Below are positions 31,062 through 44,361 of a stretch of DNA of 64,000 nt, one piece after another. Below the pieces are notes generated by a model. It saw only the letters and a list, made by a program, of their open reading frames with translations. It did no database searches and was not told the origin of the DNA. Position 1 is the stretch's first letter; each line of letters starts with the position of its first letter. The position numbers were made by a program, and so were the translations under genes. The DNA comes from Flammula alnicola (taxonomy: Eukaryota; Basidiomycota; Agaricomycetes; Agaricales; Strophariaceae), in assembly GCA_015499995.1 (NCBI GenBank), contig JADNRV010000053.1, positions 186,001 through 250,000 of the forward strand. The letters are read 5' to 3'.

Positions 31062-34000
31062 CTACCCTTCCAACGCCCGATAGACCTGGAGATATTATTG
31101 AGCAGGGATCACCCAGCAAATTCCACGTAAAACTCACTTTGACGGTTCCACTCTTAAGATCTTCCAGGCGATAGCTAACCGATTCGACAGTCTAAGAGAC
31201 GATCATCGTCAACACCACAGAAAAATAAATAAAAATAAAAACGCACCTGTTGTCCAACATGCTGATTGGCATGGAACACCCTAATCTTCGTCTTCTTCGC
31301 CTCAAACTCGCCCACAATACCCACCAGCACCTCGCCCGCCCCACCCACATTCTGATGATACGTCTGTATCCCCTTATGCCCCTTCAGCTTCGCATCATGG
31401 ATCTCCACAATATCGCCCGGCATGATCTCGCTCGCCCTCTTCTGCACCGATGGCCCGTTCTGCACATACACGAGATACCCATACTCGCCCGACGCGGTCG
31501 GCACGGGCGCGGCGTTGGGCACGGTTGCCAGCACGCCTTGCACGAACCCGGCGTACGTCCCGTCTCCGATCAGCGTCTTCTTCGATTTCTCGAACATCGT
31601 CGTGGCCACTTCGCATACCTGCACACCGACGCGACCCCAGAGCGCCATGAGATCGTCCGCAGAGAGATGGAGCTCGGAAGGCGGCAGACTGGCCTTCTTG
31701 GATGGAGGCGGAGGAGGTTGAGAAGGTCCAGGAGGAGACCCAGCTTCGGCAGCGTCTGTCCATGACAGAGACAAATCGCCACCACCACCAAAGTCGAATG
31801 CTGACGTCGGGATAGAAGGAAGTTCCCATTGTGACGAGATGCTCTCACTCGGATCAGTGCTCTTCCTCGCCATGGATGGCGTGGGCGGCAACTGCGGCGT
31901 AGCCCTGGCCGGGAGCAATCGACTAGTACGACGCGCAGGAGGAGGCGGAGGAGCCTCCTGGGATTCCGGTTCTTCGACCATCACATATTCCGAGTGACTG
32001 GGATGCATAAATGACGAAGACTTTCTCGCATCCTGAATAGTGTCTCCTGCTGATGAGCTAGTCATTGACCTTGTGGTTTGGACACTCGACCTTCTGATGG
32101 GCATAGACGGCACAGGAGGCCTAGAAGACGGAGGAGGCGGAGAGGTCGGTTTATCTGCAGATTCTTGACGATGCGGTGCGCGAGCACTTCGAGAAGGAAC
32201 AGGAGGAGGAGCCTCCTCAGGCTCTTCAGCATCCTCAAAATCAACTTCCTCCAGCTCGCTTTCCTCTGGTTCAACCTTGACACCGTCCTCCGACGACGCT
32301 GCTGCGCTTCCATAATCCGAATCAGTATCAGCCCTCTGAGGTGGAGGCGGCAGATGGGTCGGTGGTGGAGGTGGCCGAGAAGGAGGCACTGCACGAGGTG
32401 CTGAAGGTGGAGGCGGCGGAGGCGGCGATTCAGGCACACTTTCCTCTCGTTCCTCTCGTAACACATGCGACCTCTGAGGAGGTGCACCACCCATGCCCAT
32501 CCCCACAGGCATCATGCCTATCCTCATCCCACCCATATGAGCCAACTTAGCAGAAATTCGTTCTTTCCTCGCTCTTTCCTCCTCCTCCTCGGATAGCACT
32601 TCGGCGGGCTGTTCTTCAGCCACGAGGCCACTGGCATCCTCTTCCTGTTCGTCGCTAGGATGCGGTGGAGGAGGACGAGTAGCAGGAGTAGGAATTGGAG
32701 CAGCACCGAACTTGATTCCGCCCAACTTCGCCATTCGTTCAGCGATCGTCTTCCTCCTTAATTGCTCTATATCTCGCTCGGGCTGTTCCTCTCTTTCTTC
32801 GGATGTCTGAGGAGTCGCTGCGACTGGAGGCGGCGGCGGAGGAGGAGGAGAGGACACAGCCGGGGGTGGCGGAGGAGATGGATTAATCCCAGGAGCATCA
32901 GACTGAGACTGAGCCACGGCCTGCAGGTTGGCAGAAGAAGTGCGCCTACTTGGACTATGGAAAGAAGGATCAATTGGATCTACTCCAAAAAGAAAAATAT
33001 TTCAAGTCAGATTAAGCCAAGAAAACGAAACTTGACGATGTACATACCACCCTCTTCTTCATCCAAAATCTCCTCAGCACTCGACCCAGGGAAAGAAACA
33101 CCAGGAGTCAACAGCGAAGGAGAAGTAGGCAAAACTTCAGCACCCTGCTGGACGGTTGGAGCAGGTGGCAATGTACGGCGAACAGGAGGAGAGTGAGAGT
33201 GATGTATAGCCTCCTGCTCCGAAACCTGCGGTGGCGGAGGCGGCGGCGGGGGCACAACACGAGGAGGAGGATGTCCAGCAGGATTTCTGGGAGGAATGGG
33301 CAACGCCTGCCCATCGTGGTCCGAATCCGGCTCCGATCCATAGTCAGACGGAGGCGACGGCGCCGACCGTACAGGTGGCACTTCCATCGACCGTCGTTGG
33401 AGGTGAGGCAAGGCAGGTGTATCGTTCTCTGACCCATCGCCGTCCTCGTCCTCCTGTAGATGCTGCCTCCTAGGCGGCGGGATGCCGCCTGGACCTCGTT
33501 GGCCAGGAGGAGGGGGCACGAATAAATGTGATTGTGCTAGTCTCTCATCAGCTTCCTCGTCAGTCGCCTCTTCTGCTTCCTCCTCTTCCTCCTCCTCCTC
33601 GTTATCCTCAGGAGCTTGTGGAATGATACGTCTAGGTGGTTGAGCAGGTCTCACAGGTGGCGAAGACGCTGCGGGATGTTGAGGCGGCGCCCGAGGCGGC
33701 GCCCAGGTCGGTGGTGGCGGATGAACAGGTGGATTAATCGATTTCGACGAAACGAAGGTCTCTCTGCCCGATTCATCTTCATATTCATCATCACTGCCGC
33801 CCTCGAATTGTTCTACCTGAGCAGGTGGACGTGTTCCAGAAGGCGGAACAGGAGGAGGTCGCGACGTGTAATCAACTTGCTCGTGCTGAGCCTCGGAACG
33901 CGGTAAAGTCGGCGCCTTGGGCTTCTCATGCTCTTCACTCGCAGCTGGAGGCTCCGGCTCGTAATCGGAAAGTTCATCTTCACCTTCTATACAGAAAGAG

Positions 34001-36118
34001 GGAAGAAAAAAAAGGAGAAAGGTCCAATCAACATATAGTTACATTTGTATATTTTCAAGATATTGGATAATAAAGAAGATTTATTTACCATCGGAAAGCT
34101 CTTCTTCTTCGACTTTAGATTCTGTGAAAGGTTCTTTATGGACCGGAGGTGCTTCTTCATGAAGTGGTGAATGGGTAACCACGGGGTGCCGCTCTTCATA
34201 TACCACAGTCGGGGCAAGAGGAGGAGAAGCGGCGAATGCCGCAGGTGCTGGAGGGGGCGAATGCGCGAACTCAGAGGACGGTTTGACTTGAGGAGGGGGC
34301 GCAAATGGATTGATCCCACCCATCTTAGCAAGTCGCTCAGCAACACGTTTTTTGCGAGCCTCTTCTTCCGCCGCCTCTGTGTCTTCTTCCTCGACATCTG
34401 GCGCGGGTGCAGATATTTCGGATTGTACATGTGTTTCCTCAGGTTTTGCGATTTCCGCAGGTGCAGCGCGAGGCGGAGGAGGGATGGACGGCGCTATAAA
34501 ACTTTCCGCCATCTTAGAGTCTTCATCATCTTCATCATCGTATTCATCGTCCAGATCATCCTCGTTTGTTTGGGCAAGGGAAGGAGGAGGGGAAATAAAG
34601 CCCGATGTTTCAGGTGGGACGGGCGTCTCTTCACCTGGCGACTCAACGGATTTGACTTGAGATGGTGTCGCTGATTCCAAGTCCTCTTTGCCCGAAATTT
34701 CAGCAACTTCGGCAACTGGCTCAGGCGTGACCTCGTGGTGAACCTCCGGCAATGCAGGGATTACAGGAGGCTGGGGTGCTTCCTCGCGTATCTCGGCCTT
34801 CGATTCTTCATGCTCTGGACTTTCAGCCACCTCATGGCGCGGAATAGCTGGCTCTGGCTCTCGTACAGGTTCTTCCACAGGTTTCTCGGCCTCCTCCGCA
34901 GTAACAGGAGCAGGAGTAGTCTCTTCTGCTTGTTCTTCCGGAACTTCGGGTGGAGGTGCTGCAGGTTTAACTGGTTTCTTGCGCGGAGGGCCTGCCCGTC
35001 TTGGAACGACAGGAACAGGCATAGAGGAAGGACTCTTGGCAGGCTGCGAGCCTGTTGACTCCGACGAAAGGACGGACGCGTTCTCAGAGTTCTTGCGGGA
35101 AGGGAAATATTCTGGTAGAAACATATTAATTTACTGAACCATGTGCATATTGATTTTTTGATTTACCTGGCGCCTTTCTGACATCCTCTGCAACAGCCCC
35201 AGTTGGGGGTGATGCAACGAGAGCTAATATAACGAAGACGATAAGCTACGGATAAGATCAACACGCATATATTCACTTACCTTCCTCTGCAGGAGGAGGA
35301 GATGCAATCTCGACAGACTTAGGTGGTTCAGGACTAGAAACCTCGTGTTTGGGCTGTTCTTCAGTGACCTTCGGTTCTTCAGCGGGAGGAATTTCCTCTT
35401 GCGTCGATCTCCTGACCGGAGGCTTTTTGCCAAAGACGGGCGGAGCCATACCGAGTCGAGCACCTCCCAAACGAGCCATCCGGGCGGCGATAGCAGCACG
35501 ACGCTGCCGTTCCTCTTCCTCGGGGTCAACTGCCGCTGCCTCGCCCTCGTTATCACCCTCGGCTGCAGCAGCATGCGCCGCCGACTCCTCGCCTTCCGCC
35601 AGCACCTGCAGAGGCTCGACATTCTCTTGCGATTGCACCGAAACGGGAGGCGATATCGTCCTCTCGACCGCAGCAGCAATGCCCGCAGTCGATGCTTCCG
35701 CGGCATGATCGTCGTCATCGACAGGGGCATGAACGACCGGGGGTGGTTTCCATTTATGTTTCTCCAGCGCGGGTTTTGGCGCGACTGTCGGCGGGGCGCC
35801 GAATGCGCCCTTGCCTTGCAATGCAGCCATACGCTCCTTCAGACTGCCTGCCTTCGTAATGCTCTCCTTGGCGTCGGACGCAGACATCCCTCCAACCCTC
35901 GTGGAGGTTGATGCTGCATGCTCTGTGGTGGAAGCCGGAGGAGATGAGGGTGGAGACGGAACCTTGGGTTTCCATGAAGAGAATCCAGCTGGCTTTGGCC
36001 GCACTGCGGGGGCAGGGGCTGGAGGTGCCGCCGCCGATGCTGATTTCTCGAACGCTGCGATCCTGTCGCGCAGCGAACCAGGCTTTGGCTTTGGCGGTGG
36101 AGAAGGCTGATCAGACAT
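31062..36118 (-). CDS. BBC1/AIM3-like actin-patch protein, Pro-rich
   Basis: Seven exons (35281-36118, 35167-35223, 34089-35111, 33048-33986, 31247-32979, 31138-31191, 31062-31085) give 1,555 residues. The N-terminus carries two short motifs of the KxGSLRDRIAAFE / KAGSLKERMAALQ type. Most of the protein is disordered, very rich in Pro and Glu, with SH3-binding runs. A helix of the form xxRMAxLGGxxxG recurs four times (ARMARLGGARLGM, ERLAKMGGINPF, ERMAKLGGIKFG, AKLAHMGGMRIGM). The C-terminal ~165 residues form a folded domain (GDIVEIHDAKLKGHKGIQTY; FHANQHVGQQTVESVSYRLE) as in yeast Bbc1/Mti1 and relatives. Those limit Arp2/3 and type I myosin activity at endocytic patches. Role here inferred from similarity; no clear SH3 domain seen. 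Confidence 0.85.
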
Positions 36119-36363
36119 CGATGTCGCTATTGTCGCTGTTGGTGGTGGTAGTGGTTTGGAGCACGAGCCTCCTTGGCCTCGATCTGAGACGGTTGAGGCT
36201 ATAATGTACTTCACCTTCCCACGCTCAGGTTCGCGTTGCAACCCTCGGATTTATTAGCAACCGATCTCTATTATAAAATGAAATTCGATAATGAAGATGA
36301 GGTGATGTATACTCTACAAGACAAATTTAAAGTGCGTGTCTATCGTCTAAATCGTGTCGTACA

Positions 36364-37903
36364 TTAAGTGTCAACATCGTGAGTGTGCTTGCGCAGCCAG
36401 AACGGTCCTGCAGAACTGTCAATCTCTGATAAGATCAAAAGATAGTCTCACGAACCAACAGGATCATCTGCGTCGTGGAATATAGTCGTCCAGGAGCCCA
36501 GAACGCCAAAGTCAGAGCGTAGCCCGCCCACCTGGACGCCTTCGGAGCTAGAGAGGCCATGAATAATCTGCCAGATGAGTGCACACAAGTAGGACGAAGC
36601 ACCAACCTCCAAATGGCATTTCCCTGATCTCCAGACACCTGAAGAAAGAAAAAAGAACATCGCATTAGTACGCGCAAATCGCATTCATAGAAAATATCCA
36701 GACTTACAAAGTGCCATTGAACTTGATCATCGGTCGTCATCTTGACACGACCTGTCATCGTCGAAGTCGACGGATCATGCATCTCTCCAAAGAAGTAGAT
36801 AATCGGTCTTGTCGGATGGTTAGGATCGTGCTCGGTCCGAGTTACGACGAGATTCACGTCCAGAGAACGGAATACTTCACGGAAATCTGGGTCCTCGAAT
36901 AAAGACGTGTCATTGTGTGTCGCCTATGCAGAAAACGACGACTTAGTCAATGCACTCTGGAAGGACACTGAACGCCTACGTTCGCTTCATTAAACGCTGG
37001 AAGAAAAAAGCAACAGACATGAGGGACATTCAATAAGATCCAAAGTAAAATATACTCACTCATCAAATCTCTATGATCACAAAAGCAAAACGATACAGCC
37101 CACGAGCCAGTAACACCAGCCCAATCCTTCTCCTCATCCAGGTCAATCCCATCCGGAACGACAATCTGCGTAAACGGCAAGCTCATCGGAAACACCGCAA
37201 ACACAAAATCCTCGTCCTCCCTCAGATCCACCAAATGCATCGACACCACATGGTGCAGCGCCTGCACATGCTCCCAATTCACCGCCCCATTCTCCAGGAG
37301 CGGCCCATACTCGTTCTCGGGGCGGTAGTTCCGCATATTGTACACATACGCGCGGGACTTGATGCGGCTCTGCCTGCTCGTATCCGCCTGGGTAAGACCA
37401 TAATACGAATGCAGCTGTGCAATGAGCTGCCGTTCCTCACCCGACGCCCCACCCTTCTCCTCCAGACGGTCCAGGAAACCGCGCCGAAGCATCGCAGCGA
37501 CCCAAAGTAAATTACCCGACAGTTCGCCAAGGCTCTGGGGCGACGTCCACGGGCGGACATACCACACCATCGAGAGGAAAGTTTGCAGGATAGTCTTCAG
37601 CTCTCCAGGCTTCATCACGGCCAAGCTATCTGTCGCAGTGACCACACCCCGTGCCCGCATAATGTGCTGCAATTCCGGCCCCCATGCGATCGGAGTCGGC
37701 CTCGGACGGCCCTCCTGCGAGACCGTTGTCCTGGGGTCGTCAAAGGGCTGCAACAAATAAAGCTCTCTCCACAACTTGTTGTCCGAGAGGTAAACGATGG
37801 ATCGTAGAGTCGAGCATGTCTGTGCGGCCTGCGCAACATCGATGGGATCGCAACGAATAAGTATGTCTTCAATAAGCTCGGAAGGTAAGTCGGTAAATAT
37901 CAT
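36364..37903 (-). CDS. F-box protein with conserved C-terminal domain
   Basis: Six exons (37060-37903, 36980-36996, 36708-36923, 36607-36638, 36456-36547, 36364-36407) give 414 residues. Exon 2 is only 17 nt. The F-box is at residues 3-45 (FTDLPSELIEDILIRCDPID, then QTCSTLRSIVY). The C-terminal part is dense in Trp, Gly and acidic residues (AGVTGSWAVSFCFCDHRDL; PIIYFFGEMHD; GRVKMTTDDQVQWHFVSGDQ; GGLRSDFGVLGSWTTIFHD), a layout I associate with a conserved basidiomycete F-box family. It is probably an SCF adaptor. The splice after QGNAIW was chosen because only it restores the SSEGVQVGG frame. Confidence 0.85.
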
Positions 37904-38769
37904 GATGGACCTCGGAGTATTGAACGCTGAAAGAACGGGCTGAGAAGCAGTGGTCTGTGGGCACTGGATACGTCAACGCGTCAAGGCGCAAGAGCACGAA
38001 ACTTCCAGAATCCACCGGGCCGCCGAAGGCCGCCGAGACTGAGAACAAAGGCACCGCGGTCACATGAGCGGATCTTGAGGCGAGGAATTTCAGCCCAACG
38101 ATTAGGCTCAATCAAATCCCCTCACAACGTGGATGGTCTTGGTACGAGACTTAGCCAACGATAATCCTCTACTCGCCGACAGGGCGATCCACATATGGAT
38201 AGAAGATCAAGGAAAGCGTCACACCGAGAGAAAAATCGTCAAAAAGTGCGAAGAAACCCATTGCACTAGTAGTGTGTGTCGTGTATGTACTAGTGGATAC
38301 AAAGGTAAATTACAAAGCTCGGTCAGAAATCCGTGTTGTGGTAGTAGTGGGGAGTGCTGTGTGTGCGTAAGATGTATGCATGCGGAACTGTATGATTAAA
38401 TTCTACCTAGAGCTACAAAAGACGATAACTTTGCAAAGCAGGAGCCGAAGAGAAAGTAGGGCATGGCAGTAGCAGTTGCAGATGGGAAGCACAACTGCGA
38501 CGGTGAAAACTGAAACCAGCATGTGTAGTAGTCGACATGATAACGGACCATTAAAAATGAGAAAGTCCACCTGATTCCCAAAGTAAAAGAGTGACAGTCT
38601 TGTTTCGTGAATGACAAGAGTTTCCTGTCGCGTCGTGAACATTACAGACTGTCAAAAAGAGAGAGGAAGGAGAACCGATCAATCACGAAAACACAATAAA
38701 CAATAAAGAAAAAGCTCACATGATTGTGAGTGAGTTTGATGTTCGTTAGATATGCAGATACGTGTTTGA
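37904..38769. other. Intergenic
   Basis: Contains the promoter of the F-box gene (near 37904-38100) and the 3' flank of the YTH gene. No coding-like frame beyond short ORFs and no repeat recognised. Confidence 0.4.
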
Positions 38770-41700
38770 TTATGCGCGTTGGTGATTTTGAAGTGGTGTT
38801 AAAATTTTTTCTTGGTGGTGCGAAGAGCCCGAGTCGTGCGTTTTATCATGATCGTGGTGGCCCTCCTTTTCGCGTTTCCCAGCGCCTCCCGGCCTACTAG
38901 GCCCCGTCGAAGGAGGCCCTTGAGGTTCCGAGAGCTTCTCCCATTCAGATAGCAACTGCTGCCCAACAGTAGGCTCCAGCTCCGTCCCATCCCGCGACAC
39001 CTTGACCTCCTTATCGTGATTCCAAGGATTCCGCAAATGTCGCGTGCGATGAAAAGGCAGCGGGTCCGTACAGAGCCACTGCACCGCGAAGCTATCGCCC
39101 CATGTCTCTTCTCCCCTCTGCACTTCCTCCACCGGCCGTTCCCTGCCGGCTTCTCCTGGCTCCACCTCGTGCTCGGGATCCTCCACCTTCTCCTCCTCCT
39201 CCTCCACAATGTGCAGCGATGGCGCCGCCCTCGAACCTGACATCCCTTGCCCCTCTGAGCCAGGACTGCTCCCGGGCTGCCCCTGGTTCGCCCTCATCGC
39301 CCGCGCAGGGGCAGAAGCATCCAACGCGAACCCTTCTGCCCGCTGAGGCTCGAGGGCATACCGCCTCTGGTCCAAACTATGCTTCACCGGCGGCGTTTCA
39401 AGCGACGGTAGCTGGTATCCTTCACCAAGTAGCGCAGGTGCCGTGTGCCGCAAGCGACTCGGACTAGGCGTCTTCCTTGAACGAGGGTCGGGTGTGGGGG
39501 CACCTACAGGCAGCGGCGAGTTGTCAACAAGGCGGTGGTCGCTCGGCGAGAAGAAAGGCGCTATTTGAGCGGAGAGTGGAGATGATGAAGACCGAGAATT
39601 TGAAGCTGACGGCCGAGCTGCCCACGATACGCTTGGTTCACCACGGCGGACAGGCCCAGTCATCCTGTGCGATAGGATAAGTTTTTCCGTACATCGTCCC
39701 TGATTCAAGAAGAATAAAAAGTGCCTACCTAGCATAGCCATAAAATTCTCCGCTCTTGTTGACCCCAAATATCAGATGGACTTCCTTGCTTGTTCGGAAG
39801 GCTTTGTCCAAGATCTCCTCGTTGTGCTTTTGAGTAGCCCAAACTCCGCGTTGAACGCTAATATCCAAATCTTCCTGAGAAGGGTAAAATATCAAATCAG
39901 AAACAATTCTAAACTCCAAATGAAAGCCACAACGTATCAAAGCATACCTGTGTTAGAGACTTGAGAATAAAATAGCGTTTTGGGAAATGTCGACCCAAGA
40001 AACTCGAATTCGTCGATGAATATGAGCCCGAACTACTCGAGTGCTTGACGTTGCTGCTCCTCTTACTACCTCATCGCTCGATATAGACACATTGGAGATA
40101 GCACGATCGAGGTTCGCCGAAATACTCCCAGACGACGTTGAAGGATCGTCAGAGGCAGACAGTTCCGAAGGGTCGCTCGCCGCCTCGCGAGCCTTGCCTT
40201 TCTGCTCCTGAACCCACTTCGTATGCATGCCCATCCCCCGCTGACCACCGACGCCCGCCTTCAGGTCGTCGTCTTTTCTCCGCACGCGGCACACCAGCCG
40301 CGGACACCGAGAGTCGTTCGGACGTAGCGGAATTCCATTGAAGCGTACTATAGCTCGAAGCAGTTGATCCTCGCTCTCGTAGTTGATGAACGCACAATTC
40401 GAACGCGAGATGAGGAAGATGGATAGCACGCCTGAAGAATTACCTTCGTCGTCCATTTGCTGGGGTTGTTGGGCGAAGAATCGCCATAGCTCGTCGTGAG
40501 TCGCGTCGGACGGCACGTTGCCCGACCACATGACCCACTCCGATCGATGTGCAGGTGGGTTGGGATGGTATGACCGCCTCATGAGCGGGCGTCCACTACT
40601 GGACGCTGGACTAGGGGCTGCCGTGACTGCCGGGCCTAGACTTTGGTGAGAAAGAGGCCCAATGCCTGGTGCGTGTGGCGCATCCACTGGACTCTGGTCG
40701 TCTGAGTACTGGGAGAACGACTGGGCAGAGGCGACTGGATAATTCGAGGACGACCCAGATGGATTCGCCGACGAAGGGGGGCTTGTTGCACCATACGAAC
40801 CCTCCATTGTATGCCCCACCTGCGAATAGCCAACGGTGTAATGGCCGTGAAAGGAGTGCCCTGCATCGTACTGCTGTGGCGATGGTGCTGGTGCAGGGTG
40901 TGGGAGGTAATACCATGTTCCTTGAGGTTCACTCTCTCCAGTTGGCGTGTAATGTGGGCCAAATGGCGGCGGAGCATACTGCGATTGATACATTGGAGAT
41001 GGGGGAAATGTTTGCGGTGGATATGGGTATGATGGTGTCGGGATTGGCGATGGGTATTGTAATGAGTGAAATGCGCCTGAGCCAACGTACGAAGGTGAAA
41101 GAGTGTTGCTCTGTCCTGATGGCGAAGGTATATGGGATGGTCCAGGAGACGAAGATGTATTGACCTGATGAGGCGAATAGATGGAAGAGCTATGCGTGCC
41201 AGAGAAAGATTGGTGCGAAGCACCTTCTGGGGAATTTTGTTGGTAAGGAAATACAGGCGCATGAGGTTGCAACATGGGTTGGTAGTTGGCGTGTATGTTT
41301 GGTGAGATCATGCTGTTGTCGGGCACGCCAGGGTGGTGGTACGTGTGGGAGAACGCGAAGGGAGGGGGGGAGTGTGCTATATTCATCGGGCTCGGCTGAG
41401 CAGACATCGTGTATTGTCCAACAAAGCCGCCCCTCTGATTATAGGGCACTGTCGGGGAGGAGTAATGCAGAGACGAGCCTTGAAAGCTCACGGGAGGCCG
41501 ACTATGAATATTGTCGGAAGAACTGAGAGGAGAGGCATAACTGTGATTTGACGTGGGTTGAGAAGGATGTGGTCCAGGTCGTTGTTGAGGATTTGCCAAT
41601 GTCGAACGAGATCGTCGCCGATGTGACCCAACCTTTGCTTGATCAGGCCTATCACCGTGCATAGAATCTGGTGCAGTGTTTTTTTGGCCGCCCGAGAAAT

Positions 41701-42144
41701 CTGGCGCTTCGGAATTTATGGTAGGAGTGGGGAGATTCGCGCGGTCATGAATTTCTACAAAGATAGAAGCTGTTAGTCGAGTCGAGGAACCCGTGGAATT
41801 TACTGGAAAGTTGGAGATTAAACAAAGACAGGACGTACCGGGGTTGTTTCGATAGGTACCGGGAGAATCGAACTTTGGCTCTAGGAAATAAAATAAGAAA
41901 TCTGCATAGCAAAATGACGAGACGGAAAGAAAAGAGAGAGGAATAAAGGAGGAGGAGCTGCTCCCTCGCTTGTCAGGATTCAGGAACTAGAGGGACGCGA
42001 ACCACTTTTTTCTGTGCAGGCACACGTGGGTATAGAGTTTGAATCACGTGATGCATTACCTTTTTGACGGACGAGCTGGCTAAAATGCCCTGGAGTTGGA
42101 GTGGAGGCCCTTACGACTCGGTCTTCTAATTGGGCTTCTACCAT
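38770..42144 (-). CDS. RRM and YTH domain protein, m6A RNA reader
   Basis: Six exons (42060-42144, 41839-41880, 40105-41754, 39948-40069, 39729-39874, 38770-39664) give 979 residues. After ~440 residues rich in Ser, Pro, Tyr and Gln comes an RRM-like domain (~448-540: EWVMWSGNVPSDATHDELW; NCAFINYESEDQLLRAI). The YTH domain starts at ~620 (RHFPKRYFILKSLTQEDLD). VWATQKHNEEILDKAF and RRGEPSVSWAAR supply Trp residues expected in the methyladenosine cage. About 170 low-complexity residues (~700-870) then split the fold before FAVQWLCTDPLPF and LRNPWNHDKEVKVSRDGTE complete it. YTH proteins bind N6-methyladenosine in RNA and influence splicing or decay. The intron near 40070-40104 is short and tentative. 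Confidence 0.9.
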
Positions 42145-43336
42145 TTTTGGGGCAAGGTGAGGAGGCAATACTGGTTAACTAAAGACATTTGGAATATGAA
42201 TGAAACGGGGGGGATAAGTGGATGACAGAACGAGATAGCAAGGCCTGCTTACTGGATGCCTTGTTGCGGTAGAGTTTGGTGGAAGGAAATGAGGAGCGTT
42301 GTGGCCACGGATGACCTGCGAAATATGTTGAAAGACACGGTATGAGGTATGTCCTTTTCTTTAAGTACAAGTCAACGTGAGAAGAATGACGTCACAGAGA
42401 CGGTACTCTTCCAAAAACATGTCGAATTTTTCGGCGTTTGTTCATCACGGCCCCTTTCGTCCTGGATATTCGCCATCTGGACACGAGGTGGTTATCGGCA
42501 ATCGCACGAATGGAGCATACAAAAACATAACGCTATTTGAAGCCTGAAGCCTGCTCAGTTGTCAGCAGTTCGACCACCCAATCGTCATGAGAGAAACAGG
42601 ACTAGACCTATGCTCCTATTGGATGAGATGCCTAGAATCCCTGGAACACGTTGATTCCGGCAGAGAACTATCGAATACCGCGGCAATCAATAGATCGGGG
42701 GCAGACCTTGCCGCATACAGGACATACTCGTGAAACGCCAGCAGTCTCCACGAACTCCACAGGCTCGTGGCCGGTGACACTTACTTACCAGCAAGTTAGG
42801 AAGTAAGGCAAAAAGGGTCAATGACAAGAGTCGCGCCACACAATTCAATGAGTCATGTCACGTGTAGCCAGAGTGCGCAGCCACTGTCCAGTCCTGTGCA
42901 GTCAAACCTCTGGGCATGGGACGAGAACGAAAGAAATGTGCCCGCGTTAAATAAGATAAGAAGCTCCCATCCACCGGAGGACGTTCTAGTCTGAACTGTA
43001 GATAGCTCCTCCGTCATCAGAGCTCTGGCTTTGCCTGAAAATAGCCCAAGGCGATCCCGAGAGCGAGTCGTCTTCTGCGCGCCCAGCTGCTCAGGTAACT
43101 CCCCACTCAGGGACCCAGACCAAGGGTTCGTAGGTCGTCTACAAGGCTGTGCCGTCGCGAAAACGGAGAAAGAGTTCGAGTTCGGTCGTCAGATAAATCG
43201 GTTTAGCCGCTTAGGAACTATGACTTCACAAAGGGTGGGCGCGAAGGAAGGGTGGTGGCAATGTTCAAGAGCCACAGTCCCCACTTTTATAAACTAATAA
43301 GTCGAGCGACGATCACCATGTGCATTTGTGTGTAAG
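42145..43336. other. Intergenic, 1.2 kb
   Basis: Holds the YTH promoter. Several 60-90 codon ORFs on both strands lack splice continuity or coding composition. No repeat structure seen. Confidence 0.4.
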
Positions 43337-43860
43337 TCACAGTAAGTGCCAATGCCGTGCAGTTATTCCGGAAAGAACCCTAAATCCAGTACCTGAGGCT
43401 AAATTTTCCGCGTATGGACGGAGAATGACGTCGCCGCTCCCTTTCCCAGCTGTCGCTGATCCATACAGCCTCATTTTCATTGTATCAGTACCAGATGCCC
43501 TATCGACGAGTTCATCGTCAAGAACAGAAGTAACCCCCAGAATTTTCTGGTGCAGACGCCCTGCGTCATGCGCATACCGAAATTTGACATTGACATGTGC
43601 GAGACAGAATTCGGCGACGCGCTCATGACACGCCGAGACGGTCAAAGCCCAGTGGATATAATTACCGTTGCCGTCTAGAAAGCTCTGCCTCATGAATAGC
43701 TCTCATCTGGCTGGCATCGGGTGTTTTTGTAAAAAAGGAGGTTAACGTACTGCGCATCATTGAGAGGGAAAGAGCCATTCTTTCGCATCAACTGCTCCAA
43801 CTGACTCCAGCGCCCATTGGTACCGACAGCTTGTACGATACCGACGTAGCATGACTGAAT
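43337..43860 (-). pseudogene. Unidentified coding-like fragment
   Basis: A 118-codon frame at 43337-43693 reads HWALTVSACHERVAEFCLAH and KILGVTSVLDDELVDRASG. An upstream segment (43740-43860) with SYVGIVQAVGTNGRWSQLEQ and QLMRKNGSFPLNDAQ could be joined by a GTACGT...CCAG intron. The joined frames conflict, so either my splice choice is wrong or the gene is broken. No domain recognised. Confidence 0.3.
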
Positions 43861-44160
43861 TTATCTCATACTAGAAAAATACATATACTACTTTCCGCCA
43901 CCTCTTGACTTCAATTTAACCTGCTCGAAAATTTGTACCTTTGGCCGGGTCTAGACCCCTTCGGAACAATACAAACTACTACAAAGCTGTCCTCGACGAG
44001 TCGTGTATACTCTTCGACATCTCCGCCGACACAAATCTCAGGTAGTTTATTCAGCATAATTCTCAGGTGTGTGGGACCTCAGCCTTATAATATGATCATC
44101 GGTTGTTGATCGCAAACAGATCATGATCGACTCAAATGATCCCGTTGTGTGTACCTCACC

Positions 44161-44361
44161 GTCATTCAGACGTCACTTCGCAGGTCGATTTACATATCGT
44201 GGTCCACTGGCCAGATATCATAAGTAGCTTTGGCCATTCACCCCGTGCTTGTTGTTCGTTAAAGAGATAGGCTTATCGATATCTACCGTATCCATGTTGA
44301 CGTGGACGCAGATGATTCTTAGACGAAATGAAGTCGATGAGGTTATTTTACCCCAGGGCTG
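44161..44361 (+). repeat. Dispersed direct repeat, copy 1
   Basis: About 200 bp starting GTCATTCAGACGTCACTTCG is repeated at 45055-45248 with roughly 85% identity by eye. Both copies contain CACTGGCCAGATATCATA, ATCCATGTTGAC and GTCGATGAGGTTATTTTA. The spacing is ~894 bp. The ends are not TG...CA. Confidence 0.75.

Noticed and set aside
32062..35911. Long Arg- and Leu-rich ORFs on both strands
   Set aside because: They are alternate-frame readings of the Pro/Glu-rich codons of the BBC1-like gene.
42145..43336. Several 60-90 codon ORFs as genes
   Set aside because: They lack consistent splice sites, codon bias or recognisable motifs; treated as intergenic.
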